From assembly GCA_946563605.1 (NCBI GenBank), contig CAMNVW010000001.1, positions 1-48,504 of the forward strand: a stretch of DNA of 48,504 nucleotides, in the 5' to 3' direction. Under the pieces are notes generated by a model that was given only the letters and a program-made list of their open reading frames with translations, made no database searches and was not told the DNA's origin. A program made the translations under genes and the position numbers. Shown piece by piece: positions 32,858 through 41,220 of the stretch; the first letter of the stretch is position 1; each line of letters begins with the position of its first letter. Source of the DNA: an uncultured Clostridia bacterium (GTDB taxonomy: Bacteria; Bacillota; Clostridia; Oscillospirales; Ruminococcaceae).

Positions 32858-34603
32858 ATGTTAAAGTTTATAAAGTATCTAAAACAGTTTCGCAAAGAAG
32901 TTTTTATCGGTCCGGTCTTTAAACTGACCGAGGCAATTTTTGAGCTGATCGTTCCGCTGGTTATGGCAAAAATCATCGACATAGGCATTGCCAACGGCGA
33001 CAAGGCTTATGTTCTGAAGATGGGCGGCGTCATGGTGCTGCTGGGACTGGTGGGTCTTGGCTGTGCGCTCATCTGCCAATACTGCGCGGCAAAAGCGAGC
33101 CAGGGCTTTGGAACGGTGGTCCGCTCAGAGATGTTCCGCCACATCAACAGCCTTTCCCATGGGGAAATCGACCAGATCGGCACGCCGTCGCTGATTACCC
33201 GCATCACCAACGACGTCAACCAGCTTCAGCTGGCGGTGGCAATGCTCATCCGTCTGGTCGTGCGCGCGCCGTTTTTGGTCATTGGTGCAACAGTGATGGC
33301 GGTCGCGATTGACTGGAAGCTTGCGTGTATCTTTTTTATCGCATCTCCCTTGGTGGCATTAGCATTGTATCTGGTGATGAGCCGCTCGGTACCGTTTTAC
33401 CGCATCATCCAGCGCAAGCTTGACCGCATTTCGCTGATTACAAGGGAAAATCTTTCAGGTGTGCGCGTTATCCGCGCCTTTTCCAGACAGCAGCAGGAAA
33501 AGGAACGCTTTTTAGAAGCCAGCACCGACCAGATGGAGATCTCCATCGCGGTAGGAAAGATTTCCGCCCTGCTCAATCCTTTGACGAGCACGGTGATCAA
33601 TCTGGCAATCGTTGCAGTTGTATGGTTCGGCGGTTTTCGCGTCAATGTGGGCGGCATGACGCAGGGCGAGGTCATTGCGTTTGTTAACTACCTCAACCAG
33701 ATTTTGGTTGCGATGATCGTTGTCGCAAATCTGGTGGTGATCTTTACAAAGGCGGCAGCTTCTGCGTCGCGTGTCAATGAGGTGCTGGAGATGGAGCCTT
33801 CCATCATCAGCAAGACCGTTACGCCGGTGCAGGAAAAGGAGAATGCACCGAAGCTTTCCTTTGACGCGGTGGATTTTGCTTATCCCGACGCGGGCGACTA
33901 TTCGCTGACGGGAATTTCGTTTGAAGCGGCAAAGGGACAGACGGTCGGCATCATCGGCGGTACAGGCTGCGGCAAATCCACGCTGGTCAACCTGATCCCG
34001 CGTTTTTATGAGGTTTCCAATGGCGCGGTCAAGGTAGACGGAGTGGACGTCAGGGAATATCCGCTTTCACAGCTGAGAGGAAAAATCGGAATCGTACCGC
34101 AGAAGGCAGTTTTGTTCTCGGGAACCCTGCGCAAAAATATGCAGTGGCACCATGAAGACGCAACCGATGAAGAGATCTGGGAAGCGCTCGAAGTAGCGCA
34201 GGCAGCGGAATTTGTCCGCAAGATGCCGGACGGATTGGACACCATGATTTTGCAGGGAGGAAAAAATCTTTCGGGCGGACAAAAGCAGCGTCTGACCATT
34301 GCAAGGGCGCTGGTTGGTTCACCGGAAATTTTGATTTTGGACGACAGCGCAAGCGCGCTGGACTTTGCGACCGACGCGGCACTGCGGCAGGCAATCGCAA
34401 GGTTTTGTTCAGAACGGGAAAATGGTGTTACCGTTCTGATTATTTCGCAGCGCGCGAATACGGTGCGCTATGCGGATAAAATCGTGGTTTTGGACGACGG
34501 CAAGACGGTCGGCATCGGTACGCATGAACAGCTGTTGGAAAGCTGTGAGGAGTACAGGGAGATTTACTGGTCCCAGAACGAAATGGAAGGGGCGCGCGAA
34601 TAA
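32858..34603 (+). CDS. ABC exporter half, subunit 1 (degenerate ATPase site)
   Basis: A 581-residue type IV ABC exporter half with about six membrane helices (residues 1-320) and a nucleotide-binding domain. Walker A GGTGCGKST near 367, signature LSGGQ near 470, Walker B LILDDSASALD near 491. The residue after Walker B is Asp instead of the catalytic Glu, as in the degenerate site of heterodimeric exporters such as BmrC/BmrD and TM287/288. Its stop overlaps the partner start by 1 nt. Likely exported substrates are drugs or lipids; this is not shown by the sequence. Confidence 0.9.
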   Translation: MLKFIKYLKQFRKEVFIGPVFKLTEAIFELIVPLVMAKIIDIGIANGDKAYVLKMGGVMVLLGLVGLGCALICQYCAAKASQGFGTVVRSEMFRHINSLSHGEIDQIGTPSLITRITNDVNQLQLAVAMLIRLVVRAPFLVIGATVMAVAIDWKLACIFFIASPLVALALYLVMSRSVPFYRIIQRKLDRISLITRENLSGVRVIRAFSRQQQEKERFLEASTDQMEISIAVGKISALLNPLTSTVINLAIVAVVWFGGFRVNVGGMTQGEVIAFVNYLNQILVAMIVVANLVVIFTKAAASASRVNEVLEMEPSIISKTVTPVQEKENAPKLSFDAVDFAYPDAGDYSLTGISFEAAKGQTVGIIGGTGCGKSTLVNLIPRFYEVSNGAVKVDGVDVREYPLSQLRGKIGIVPQKAVLFSGTLRKNMQWHHEDATDEEIWEALEVAQAAEFVRKMPDGLDTMILQGGKNLSGGQKQRLTIARALVGSPEILILDDSASALDFATDAALRQAIARFCSERENGVTVLIISQRANTVRYADKIVVLDDGKTVGIGTHEQLLESCEEYREIYWSQNEMEGARE

Positions 34604-36357
34604 TGGATATGGAAAAAAGAAGCGACATTTTAAAACGAATCCTCAGCTTTGCAAAGCCGCATCTGTGGTACCTTGCGGCGGCGCTTGTAAGCGCACTGCT
34701 GAGTGTTTCGCTCACATTGTATGCACCGATTTTGATAGGCAGGGGCATCGACGAGATTTTAGAGCCTGGCAAGGTCTATTTTGACAACCTCAAACCGATT
34801 TTGATAGGGCTGATCGCTGTCGCTATTTTGGCGGCGCTGTTCCAGTGGCTGATGACGCTGTGTACCAATATGGTCACCTACAAAACCGTCCGCGACCTGC
34901 GCGTAGCGGTGTTCAATAAGGTGGAGGAAATTCCGCTTTCCCGCATTGACAGCCGTTCCCATGGCGATATCATCAGCCGTATCATCAATGACATTGATTC
35001 GGTGTCCGACGGCCTATTGCAGGGCTTTTCACAGCTGTTCACCGGCATCATTACGATTGCGATTACATTGGGATATATGCTGTCCCTCAATTTTAAAGTA
35101 GGACTGGTCGTGGTGGTTCTGACCCCGTTGTCCTTGTTTGTAGCGTCGTTCATTGCAAAACATTCCTTCGATATGTTCCGCCGTCAAAGCGCCGTCAAGG
35201 GTCAGCTCAGCGGCTATATTGAGGAATTGGTCGGCAACCAGAAGGTAGTCAAGGCTTTCGGCTATGAGGAGCGCGCACAGGGTGAGTTTGACACGATCAA
35301 CCACCAGTTGTATGAGGTGGGTGTCAAAGCGCAGTTTTATTCTTCGCTGACAAACCCGTGTACCCGTTTTGTCAACGGCGTGGTATATGCGGCGGTCGCT
35401 ATTTTTGGCGCGCTCAGCTGTATCGCAGGCGGATTCTCGGTGGGTGCGCTGTCCAGCTTTTTGACCTACGCAAACCAGTACACCAAACCGTTTAACGAAA
35501 TTTCCGGCGTTGTCACCGAATTGCAGACCGCGCTTGCAAGCGCAAAGAGGGTGTTTGCGGTGATTGACGAGCCGGCGGAAGAACCGGACGCCGCGGACGC
35601 ACAATATCCGCAGAACTGTGAGGGTCAGATCGAAATTGACCACGTTCATTTTTCCTATGATGCGGCAAAACCGCTCATTCAGGACTTTAATTTAAAGGTA
35701 CAGCCAGGTCAGCGCATTGCGCTCGTCGGTCCGACCGGCTGCGGCAAAACAACCATGATCAATCTGCTGATGCGCTTTTACGACACCGATTCCGGCGAGA
35801 TCCGCGTGGACGGACAGCCGGTAAAGCAGATTGGCAGAAACGCGCTGCGTTCGCTGTACGGCATGGTTTTGCAGGACACATGGATGTTTAAAGGCTCGGT
35901 GCGCGAAAATATCGCTTACGGCAAGCCGGACGCCACCGATGAAGAGGTCATCGCGGCGGCAAAAGCAGCATATGCACACAGTTTTATCATGCGTCTGCCG
36001 CAGGGTTATGATACGATTCTTACGGAGGACGGCGGAAATATTTCGCAGGGACAAAAGCAGCTGCTTTGCATCGCACGTGCGATGCTGACCAAGCCTTCGA
36101 TGCTGATTCTGGACGAGGCGACCTCCAACATCGACACCCGAACCGAAATCAAGATTCAAAAGGCGTTTGGCGAAATGATGAAGGGTCATACCAGCTTCGT
36201 GGTTGCACACCGCCTGTCCACCATTCGGGAATCGGACTGCATCCTTGTCATGAAAGACGGACAGATCATTGAACAGGGTACGCACGAGCAGCTGCTCAAG
36301 CAGAAAGGTTTTTACCATCAGCTGTATTACAGCCAGTTTGTACAAACGGCTTCATAA
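34603..36357 (+). CDS. ABC exporter half, subunit 2 (catalytic ATPase site)
   Basis: A 584-residue partner of the preceding protein. Six-helix membrane domain, Walker A GPTGCGKTT near 376, signature ISQGQ near 479, Walker B LILDEATS near 501 with the catalytic Glu. The changed signature (SQGQ for SGGQ) combined with the partner's Asp defines the degenerate site, and the partner's LSGGQ plus this Glu the active one. It starts at the overlapping TAATG. The D-loop and H-loop (VVAHRLSTI) are intact. Confidence 0.92.
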   Translation: MDMEKRSDILKRILSFAKPHLWYLAAALVSALLSVSLTLYAPILIGRGIDEILEPGKVYFDNLKPILIGLIAVAILAALFQWLMTLCTNMVTYKTVRDLRVAVFNKVEEIPLSRIDSRSHGDIISRIINDIDSVSDGLLQGFSQLFTGIITIAITLGYMLSLNFKVGLVVVVLTPLSLFVASFIAKHSFDMFRRQSAVKGQLSGYIEELVGNQKVVKAFGYEERAQGEFDTINHQLYEVGVKAQFYSSLTNPCTRFVNGVVYAAVAIFGALSCIAGGFSVGALSSFLTYANQYTKPFNEISGVVTELQTALASAKRVFAVIDEPAEEPDAADAQYPQNCEGQIEIDHVHFSYDAAKPLIQDFNLKVQPGQRIALVGPTGCGKTTMINLLMRFYDTDSGEIRVDGQPVKQIGRNALRSLYGMVLQDTWMFKGSVRENIAYGKPDATDEEVIAAAKAAYAHSFIMRLPQGYDTILTEDGGNISQGQKQLLCIARAMLTKPSMLILDEATSNIDTRTEIKIQKAFGEMMKGHTSFVVAHRLSTIRESDCILVMKDGQIIEQGTHEQLLKQKGFYHQLYYSQFVQTAS

Positions 36358-36375
36358 TTAAAGGAGGAACAGAAC

Positions 36376-36585
36376 ATGAATAAAAGAAGAAAAGCAGACC
36401 TTTTCGGCTGTATTGGCTGGTCTGTGATTGCAGTTATCAACGCGCTCATGTTTGTATATAATCTCATCAGCGGGGAAGAAAGCACCTTGGTGCTTGTGCT
36501 GGAACCGATCATCGTGATACTCGCCCTTGCAATCGCAGGCAAGAATCTTTGGGACTACAAAAAACATGGAGAAGAAGAGAAATAA
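36376..36585 (+). CDS. Small two-helix membrane protein
   Basis: A 69-residue protein with two hydrophobic segments (about residues 9-31 and 39-56) and charged ends. It follows the ABC genes by 18 nt with AGGAGG, so it belongs to the operon. I do not recognise the family. It may be an accessory of the exporter. Confidence 0.6.
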   Translation: MNKRRKADLFGCIGWSVIAVINALMFVYNLISGEESTLVLVLEPIIVILALAIAGKNLWDYKKHGEEEK

Positions 36586-36647
36586 ATTTTTATACTGGTG
36601 AAATTTCACAGAAATTTGGTTTGTTTTTACTTTGACAAACTAAAGTC

Positions 36648-36676
36648 TTGTAGCGGACAGAATTTTGTGGTATAGT
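36648..36676 (+). promoter_or_regulatory. Promoter of the pyrophosphatase gene
   Basis: TTGTAG (36648-36653) and TATAGT (36671-36676) with 17-nt spacing, about 70 nt before the TTG start. A TTGACA at 36632 has no matching -10. Confidence 0.5.
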
Positions 36677-36746
36677 GGCAGGTAGAAATGATTTTCCGCG
36701 GAAAATCTGTGAGCGAATCAAGCTATGATGAGGGGAGAGGGATACT

Positions 36747-38402
36747 TTGCATTTAAACCCAGAAAAAGAAGTGATCGTAATAGGACATAAGAGTCCAGAT
36801 ACCGACTCCATCTGTTCTGCGATTGCTTATGCAAATCTCAAACAAAAAATCACCAGTAAAAAATATACGCCAAAACGTGCCGGAGATGTCAACAAGGAAA
36901 CTGCTTTTGCACTGGATTACTTCAATGTGCCGCAGCCGGAATTTTTGCAGGACGTCCGCACCAGAGTTTCCGATATGGAAATCAAGGAAGTGCCGTCGAT
37001 CGACGGCAAAATTTCCATTAAACAGGCGTACAGCATGATGAAGGAACAGGGGGCAAGCACCCTTTGCATCACCGGAGAAAGCGGCGAGCCGCAGGGCATC
37101 ATCACCATGTCCAATATCGCTGCGTCCGATATGGATGTGTACGATAATCACATCGTTTCCAAGGCAAAGACACCGTATGAAAATATTGTAAAGGTGTTGG
37201 ATGCAAAGGTTTTTTGCGGCGATATCAGCGGCTGTTTTGAACAGGGCAGAGTGACGATTGCGGCAAACACACCGGAGCTGATGGTGGATTACGTTGCCCA
37301 AAACGATATGGTCATCGTCGGCAACCGCTTTGAGTCGCAGTTCTTCTCGGTAGAGATCGGCGCTTCCTGCATCATTTTGTGCACCAATTCCGAGCCGAAC
37401 GACACCATCATCGAGCGTGCAAAGAAGAAGGGCTGTATTGTTTTGTCAAGCCCATATGATTCCTATACCGTTGCACGACTGATCAACCAGAGTATGCCGG
37501 TTGACTTCTTCATGACAGCGCACAACCTGCTGTCCTTCTCGCTGGATGATTATACAGACGACGTGAAGGAAGTTATGGCAAAAGAACGCCATCGTTATTT
37601 CCCTGTTCTGGATCAGGACGGACGTTATATCGGTCAGATTTCCAAACGTTCCTTCTTAGCGGCAGAGAAAAAACAGTTGATTCTGGTGGACCACAACGAA
37701 AAGAATCAGGCGGTAGAGGGCATTGAAAGCGCAGATATTCTGGAGGTCGTTGACCACCATCGTCTGGGCGGTCTGGAAAGTATCAATCCAGTATTTTTCC
37801 GCAATCAGCCGCTCGGCTGCACCGCGACCATCGTTTACCAGCTGTACCGTGAAAACGGCGTGGAAATTGAACGCAGTATTGCAGGCTTGCTTTGCTCGGC
37901 TATTTTGTCTGATACCCTGATGTTCCGTTCGCCAACCTGCACAGAGGTAGACTGCGAAGCCGCAAACGCTTTGGCAGAGATTGCAGGAATCGACATTCCG
38001 CAGTACGCACAGCAGATGTTTGAGGCAGGCAGCGACCTGTCCTCCCGTTCGACCGAGGAGATTTTCTATCAGGATTACAAGACCTTCTCGACAGCCGGCG
38101 CAAACTTTGGCGTAGGACAGATCACCTCCGTCAGCGAGTCGGGACTGCGTCAGCAGATTCCTGCATTGCAGGCATTTATGAAAGAAAAGGTGGAGAAAGA
38201 CCCTGATACCATGCTGTTCTTCCTGCTGACCAACATCATCGAGGAAAGCAGTATCGTACTTTGCTGCGGCGGACAGTCGGAGGAGATCCTCAAACAGTCC
38301 AACCACCTCGAACAGATTCCGGCGGACGGTCTGCTGGTTCCAGGTATGGTTTCCAGAAAGAAACAGTTCCTGCCGTCCATCATTGCGACTTTGCAGCAAT
38401 AA
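36747..38402 (+). CDS. ppaC: Manganese-dependent inorganic pyrophosphatase, CBS-DRTGG type
   Basis: A 551-residue family II pyrophosphatase that hydrolyses pyrophosphate to drive biosynthesis. GHKSPDTDS (His14, Asp18, Asp20) and VVDHHRLGG carry the metal ligands. Between them lie CBS domains and a DRTGG domain (residues about 70-300), which bind adenine nucleotides and regulate the enzyme in clostridial relatives. The C-terminal DHHA2 domain closes the site. The start is TTG 36747, 6 nt after AGGGGAGAGG; no ATG is available. Complete, with own promoter. Confidence 0.93.
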   Translation: MHLNPEKEVIVIGHKSPDTDSICSAIAYANLKQKITSKKYTPKRAGDVNKETAFALDYFNVPQPEFLQDVRTRVSDMEIKEVPSIDGKISIKQAYSMMKEQGASTLCITGESGEPQGIITMSNIAASDMDVYDNHIVSKAKTPYENIVKVLDAKVFCGDISGCFEQGRVTIAANTPELMVDYVAQNDMVIVGNRFESQFFSVEIGASCIILCTNSEPNDTIIERAKKKGCIVLSSPYDSYTVARLINQSMPVDFFMTAHNLLSFSLDDYTDDVKEVMAKERHRYFPVLDQDGRYIGQISKRSFLAAEKKQLILVDHNEKNQAVEGIESADILEVVDHHRLGGLESINPVFFRNQPLGCTATIVYQLYRENGVEIERSIAGLLCSAILSDTLMFRSPTCTEVDCEAANALAEIAGIDIPQYAQQMFEAGSDLSSRSTEEIFYQDYKTFSTAGANFGVGQITSVSESGLRQQIPALQAFMKEKVEKDPDTMLFFLLTNIIEESSIVLCCGGQSEEILKQSNHLEQIPADGLLVPGMVSRKKQFLPSIIATLQQ

Positions 38403-38410
38403 AGGCTGTG

Positions 38411-38522
38411 ATTATAGTTTCATTTGAAAATTGGTTTTGTACGGCACAGCCCTGAGAAGGAAACTCCGTTTCCTTCTCCCGAGCTTGCTACTTATAGTCT
38501 GATTTAGAAACTGGCTTTGTAC
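38411..38522 (+). repeat. Two degenerate direct repeats with a hairpin between
   Basis: The 32-nt segments at 38411-38442 and 38491-38522 match at about 25 positions (both contain TTATAGT, ATTT, GG and TTTGTAC), 80 nt apart. Between them GAGAAGGAAAC and GTTTCCTTCTC (38454-38464 and 38468-38478) form a perfect 11-bp hairpin without a T-run. The element follows the pyrophosphatase stop by 8 nt. Confidence 0.6.
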
Positions 38523-38563
38523 TTCACCGAATGAGATGGCTTGAAAAAAGAGCTTAGTCAGGC

Positions 38564-38592
38564 TTGACAGAACCCAAACAGCCTGTTATACT
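38564..38592 (+). promoter_or_regulatory. Strong promoter of the ABC-F leader
   Basis: TTGACA (38564-38569) and TATACT (38587-38592) with 17-nt spacing. It is 290 nt upstream of the ABC-F start, leaving a long structured leader. Confidence 0.8.
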
Positions 38593-38630
38593 GACTGAGG
38601 ATTAAAAGACCGAAAGGTGAGTGAAAAAAT

Positions 38631-38651
38631 ATGCGCAAATTTTCCTGCTAA
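38631..38651 (+). CDS. Leader peptide MRKFSC of the ABC-F attenuator
   Basis: ATG CGC AAA TTT TCC TGC TAA with AAAGGTGAG (38614-38622) 8 nt upstream, a good ribosome binding site for a six-residue peptide. It sits just downstream of a strong promoter. Its sequence TTCCTGCT (38642-38649) is repeated exactly in the 3' arm of the terminator (38842-38849). Short leader ORFs before ABC-F genes sense stalled ribosomes. Confidence 0.65.
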   Translation: MRKFSC

Positions 38652-38771
38652 CATTTTTGAGGGAAACGATCGAAAAAGTCACACAATCAAGGTGGCTTTG
38701 GACGGTGTTGCCCTGCGGCGGGAAAAAGAGTTTGCACATATTTTTCGGAAAATAGAAAAGCTGTGGGACAG

Positions 38772-38792
38772 CTGTCATTTTTTGGATGACAG
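38772..38792 (+). other. Hairpin in the ABC-F leader
   Basis: CTGTCAT (38772-38778) and ATGACAG (38786-38792) form a 7-bp stem with a 7-nt loop, between the leader peptide and the terminator. It may take part in the alternative folding of the leader. Confidence 0.5.
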
Positions 38793-38827
38793 TCTATGCC
38801 TTTGAGCAGTGCGTGTTCTGAAATTTG

Positions 38828-38867
38828 AGGTGCGGCAGGATTTCCTGCTGCACCTTATTTTATTTTT
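38828..38867 (+). terminator. Attenuator terminator before the ABC-F gene
   Basis: AGGTGCGGCAGGA pairs with TCCTGCTGCACCT (one G-U pair) and is followed by TATTTTATTTTT, only 16 nt before the ABC-F start. It lies in the 5' leader, so by default transcription should stop before the gene. Confidence 0.8.
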
Positions 38868-38882
38868 CAGGGGTGAACGCTG

Positions 38883-40385
38883 ATGTCAATGATTTCTATT
38901 TCCAATCTGACCTTTTGCTATGAGGGCAGTTATGAACCTGTTTTTGAAAATATTTCTGTCAATCTGGACACCGACTGGCATCTGGGACTGACCGGACGCA
39001 ACGGCAGAGGAAAGACCACCCTGCTGCGTCTGCTGCTCGGCTCGCAGGGAAAAGCGTATGGACTAAGGGAATATCAGGGCAGCGTGCAGTCGCAGGCGGC
39101 TTTCTGTTATTTTCCGGCGCCAGTCGAGCATCCCGAATGGCTGTCGCTGGAGGTGGTGCAGCAGCTGTGCCCGCACTGCCCCGAGTGGAGGATCAAAAAA
39201 GAGCTGTCGCTGCTCGAATTGGACGAGGATGCCTTGTGGCGACCGTTTGAGACCCTTTCGGGCGGCGAACAAACGAAGCTACAGCTGGCGGCGCTGTTTT
39301 TGCAGGAGGGCTCTTTTCCGCTGATTGACGAGCCGACCAATCATCTGGATGCCCAAAGCAGACAGACGGTTGCCCAATATCTGCGCCGTCAAAAGGGTTT
39401 TCTGCTGGTATCGCACGACAGAGCGTTTCTGGACGGCTGTGTGGATCATATCATGTCGCTGGACAGAACCGAGATCCAGCTGCGAAAAGGGAATTTTACC
39501 GGCTGGTATCAGGACTATCTGACGCGTGTGCAGTCTGAAAGGGAACAGAACATGAGGCTGCGCAAGGAAATCGGCAGATTGGAGCAAGCCGCCCGTCGCA
39601 CTGCGCAGTGGTCGGACAAGGTGGAGAGCAGCAAAATTGGAGAAGGACCTTGCGACAGGGGATATGTCGGTCATATGGCAGCCAAAATGATGAAGCGCTC
39701 TAAATCCATTGAAGCCCGCCGAAACGAGGCAGCAGAGGAAAAAAAGAAGCTGCTCAAAAATGTGGAAAATGTGGGTGGATTAAAGTTCCAGCCGCTCCAG
39801 CATTTTGCCAAACGTCTGGTGGAAACGCAGGAGCTTTCGGTCTGCTATGACGGCAGGGAACTGTTTTATCCGCTGACTTTTTCGGTGGAGCAGGGGGAAA
39901 AGGTGTGCCTGCGCGGAAAAAACGGCTGCGGCAAAACCAGCCTGCTTCGTTTGCTGCAAGGGGAAGATCTTGATTATACCGGCGTTTTGCACATTGCATC
40001 CGGGATGAAAATTTCGGTGGTGTCGCAGGATACCACACACCTGCGCGGCAGCTTGCAGGAATATCTGGACAAGTGCGGAGTGGAGCAAAGCCTTTGTATG
40101 TCGATTCTGCGCAACCTCGGATTTGAGCGCCGGCAGTTTGAAATCCCGATGGAGCAGTACAGCCAGGGACAAAAGAAAAAGGTGCTGATTGCGCGCAGCC
40201 TTTCCCAGCAGGCGCATCTGTACCTTTGGGATGAGCCGCTCAACTATATTGACATTTTTTCGAGGATACAGCTTGAAAAGCTGATCAAGGAGTATGACGC
40301 GACGGTTTTGTTTGTTGAGCATGATTTGCAGTTTTGCGAGAACGTCGCTACCAAGTCGCTGGAGATTTTGCGCTGTATGGAGTAA
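38883..40385 (+). CDS. ABC-F ribosome protection protein, Lsa/CplR-like
   Basis: A 500-residue soluble protein with two nucleotide-binding domains and no membrane part. First domain: Walker A GRNGRGKT, signature LSGGEQ, DEPTNHLD. Second: GKNGCGKT, YSQGQKKK, and DEPLNYIDIFSRIQL, typical of the Lsa branch. The charged linker (residues about 215-300) is the arm that reaches into the ribosomal tRNA site and displaces lincosamides, pleuromutilins or streptogramin A. The ATG follows AGGGGTGA. The upstream leader suggests drug-induced expression. Resistance itself is an inference. Confidence 0.88.
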   Translation: MSMISISNLTFCYEGSYEPVFENISVNLDTDWHLGLTGRNGRGKTTLLRLLLGSQGKAYGLREYQGSVQSQAAFCYFPAPVEHPEWLSLEVVQQLCPHCPEWRIKKELSLLELDEDALWRPFETLSGGEQTKLQLAALFLQEGSFPLIDEPTNHLDAQSRQTVAQYLRRQKGFLLVSHDRAFLDGCVDHIMSLDRTEIQLRKGNFTGWYQDYLTRVQSEREQNMRLRKEIGRLEQAARRTAQWSDKVESSKIGEGPCDRGYVGHMAAKMMKRSKSIEARRNEAAEEKKKLLKNVENVGGLKFQPLQHFAKRLVETQELSVCYDGRELFYPLTFSVEQGEKVCLRGKNGCGKTSLLRLLQGEDLDYTGVLHIASGMKISVVSQDTTHLRGSLQEYLDKCGVEQSLCMSILRNLGFERRQFEIPMEQYSQGQKKKVLIARSLSQQAHLYLWDEPLNYIDIFSRIQLEKLIKEYDATVLFVEHDLQFCENVATKSLEILRCME

Positions 40386-40446
40386 TTTTGTCATCCGCTA
40401 TCGCAGCCTTACAGCAGTGAACAACCGAGCAGAAGCAATTTTGTAA

Positions 40447-40479
40447 AAAAGCGTCAGCAGATTCCCTGCTGACGCTTTT
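40447..40479 (+). terminator. Terminator of the ABC-F gene
   Basis: A perfect 14-bp stem AAAAGCGTCAGCAG with CTGCTGACGCTTTT, loop ATTCC. It can also serve the converging membrane-protein gene. Confidence 0.9.
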
Positions 40480-40493
40480 GGTTTTCATTCAAT

Positions 40494-40961
40494 TTAGGAC
40501 GGTGCAGATTGATTTTTTGATTTTTCGTTTCGAATCTTGCGGCTGGAAAGGCAGACAAACAAAAGAAATCCCAAGACAGAAAAGAGTATCCGTCCTTTGG
40601 TATCAATTTTCATGATAACATAACTGAGATGGGCTGCGATATCTAGCGGCAGAAAGGAAGTAAAAACGTGAACAGTCAGCAGGATGGCTGCGGTCAGATA
40701 TACGATTAAGAAGCCGAACGCCAAAACAAACAGGATTCTTTCTGCTGCCTGATGCAGCGACACTCTGCTTTTGCAAAGAACAAGCTGTCCAAACAAATAC
40801 CCTCCGAAAAAATAAGCTGCCGGAAAGAAATAAAACCAGTAGAAGATAATCCGGTAATAGGTAAAGGTTTCTGTTACTTCCTGCTGAGCCTGCCCGTAAC
40901 CCAGCAGAAGAATCAGATCAATCACAAACAAAATCAGGAAAAGGCGGTTGCTTTTTTTCAT
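40494..40961 (-). CDS. Unknown four-helix membrane protein
   Basis: A 155-residue protein with four hydrophobic segments (about residues 6-22, 38-60, 76-100 and 122-140) and a Lys/Arg-rich end. I recognise no family. GAGGGG precedes the ATG. It stands alone between two terminators; 40962-41220 upstream shows no gene. Confidence 0.6.
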   Translation of the reverse strand: MKKSNRLFLILFVIDLILLLGYGQAQQEVTETFTYYRIIFYWFYFFPAAYFFGGYLFGQLVLCKSRVSLHQAAERILFVLAFGFLIVYLTAAILLTVHVFTSFLPLDIAAHLSYVIMKIDTKGRILFSVLGFLLFVCLSSRKIRNEKSKNQSAPS

Positions 40962-41220
40962 ACGACCCCTCTTTTCATCACAACATTCCTCTTTAACAAA
41001 AGTACTACAACATTATGAAAATGTCAATGGCGTCTGTTAGTAAAGCGGTACCTTGTTGTGCCATGACAGTGCGGCAGAAAAACCAAAGCAGGATGTAATA
41101 AAAAATTTGGAGAAGGCTGCTGGGGTCGGAACGATTTTCACAAAATGGCTGACTTTTCATATTCTGAAAAAGAAGAGCTTTTTATAACCTCTCTATTTTT
41201 GGACAGAAGGTGATGCAAAG

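Noticed and set aside
38617..38805. GTG-started 62-codon ORF in the ABC-F leader
   Set aside because: The ribosome binding site AAAGGTGAG overlaps the GTG and fits the ATG of the six-codon leader; the frame runs through the regulatory hairpins.
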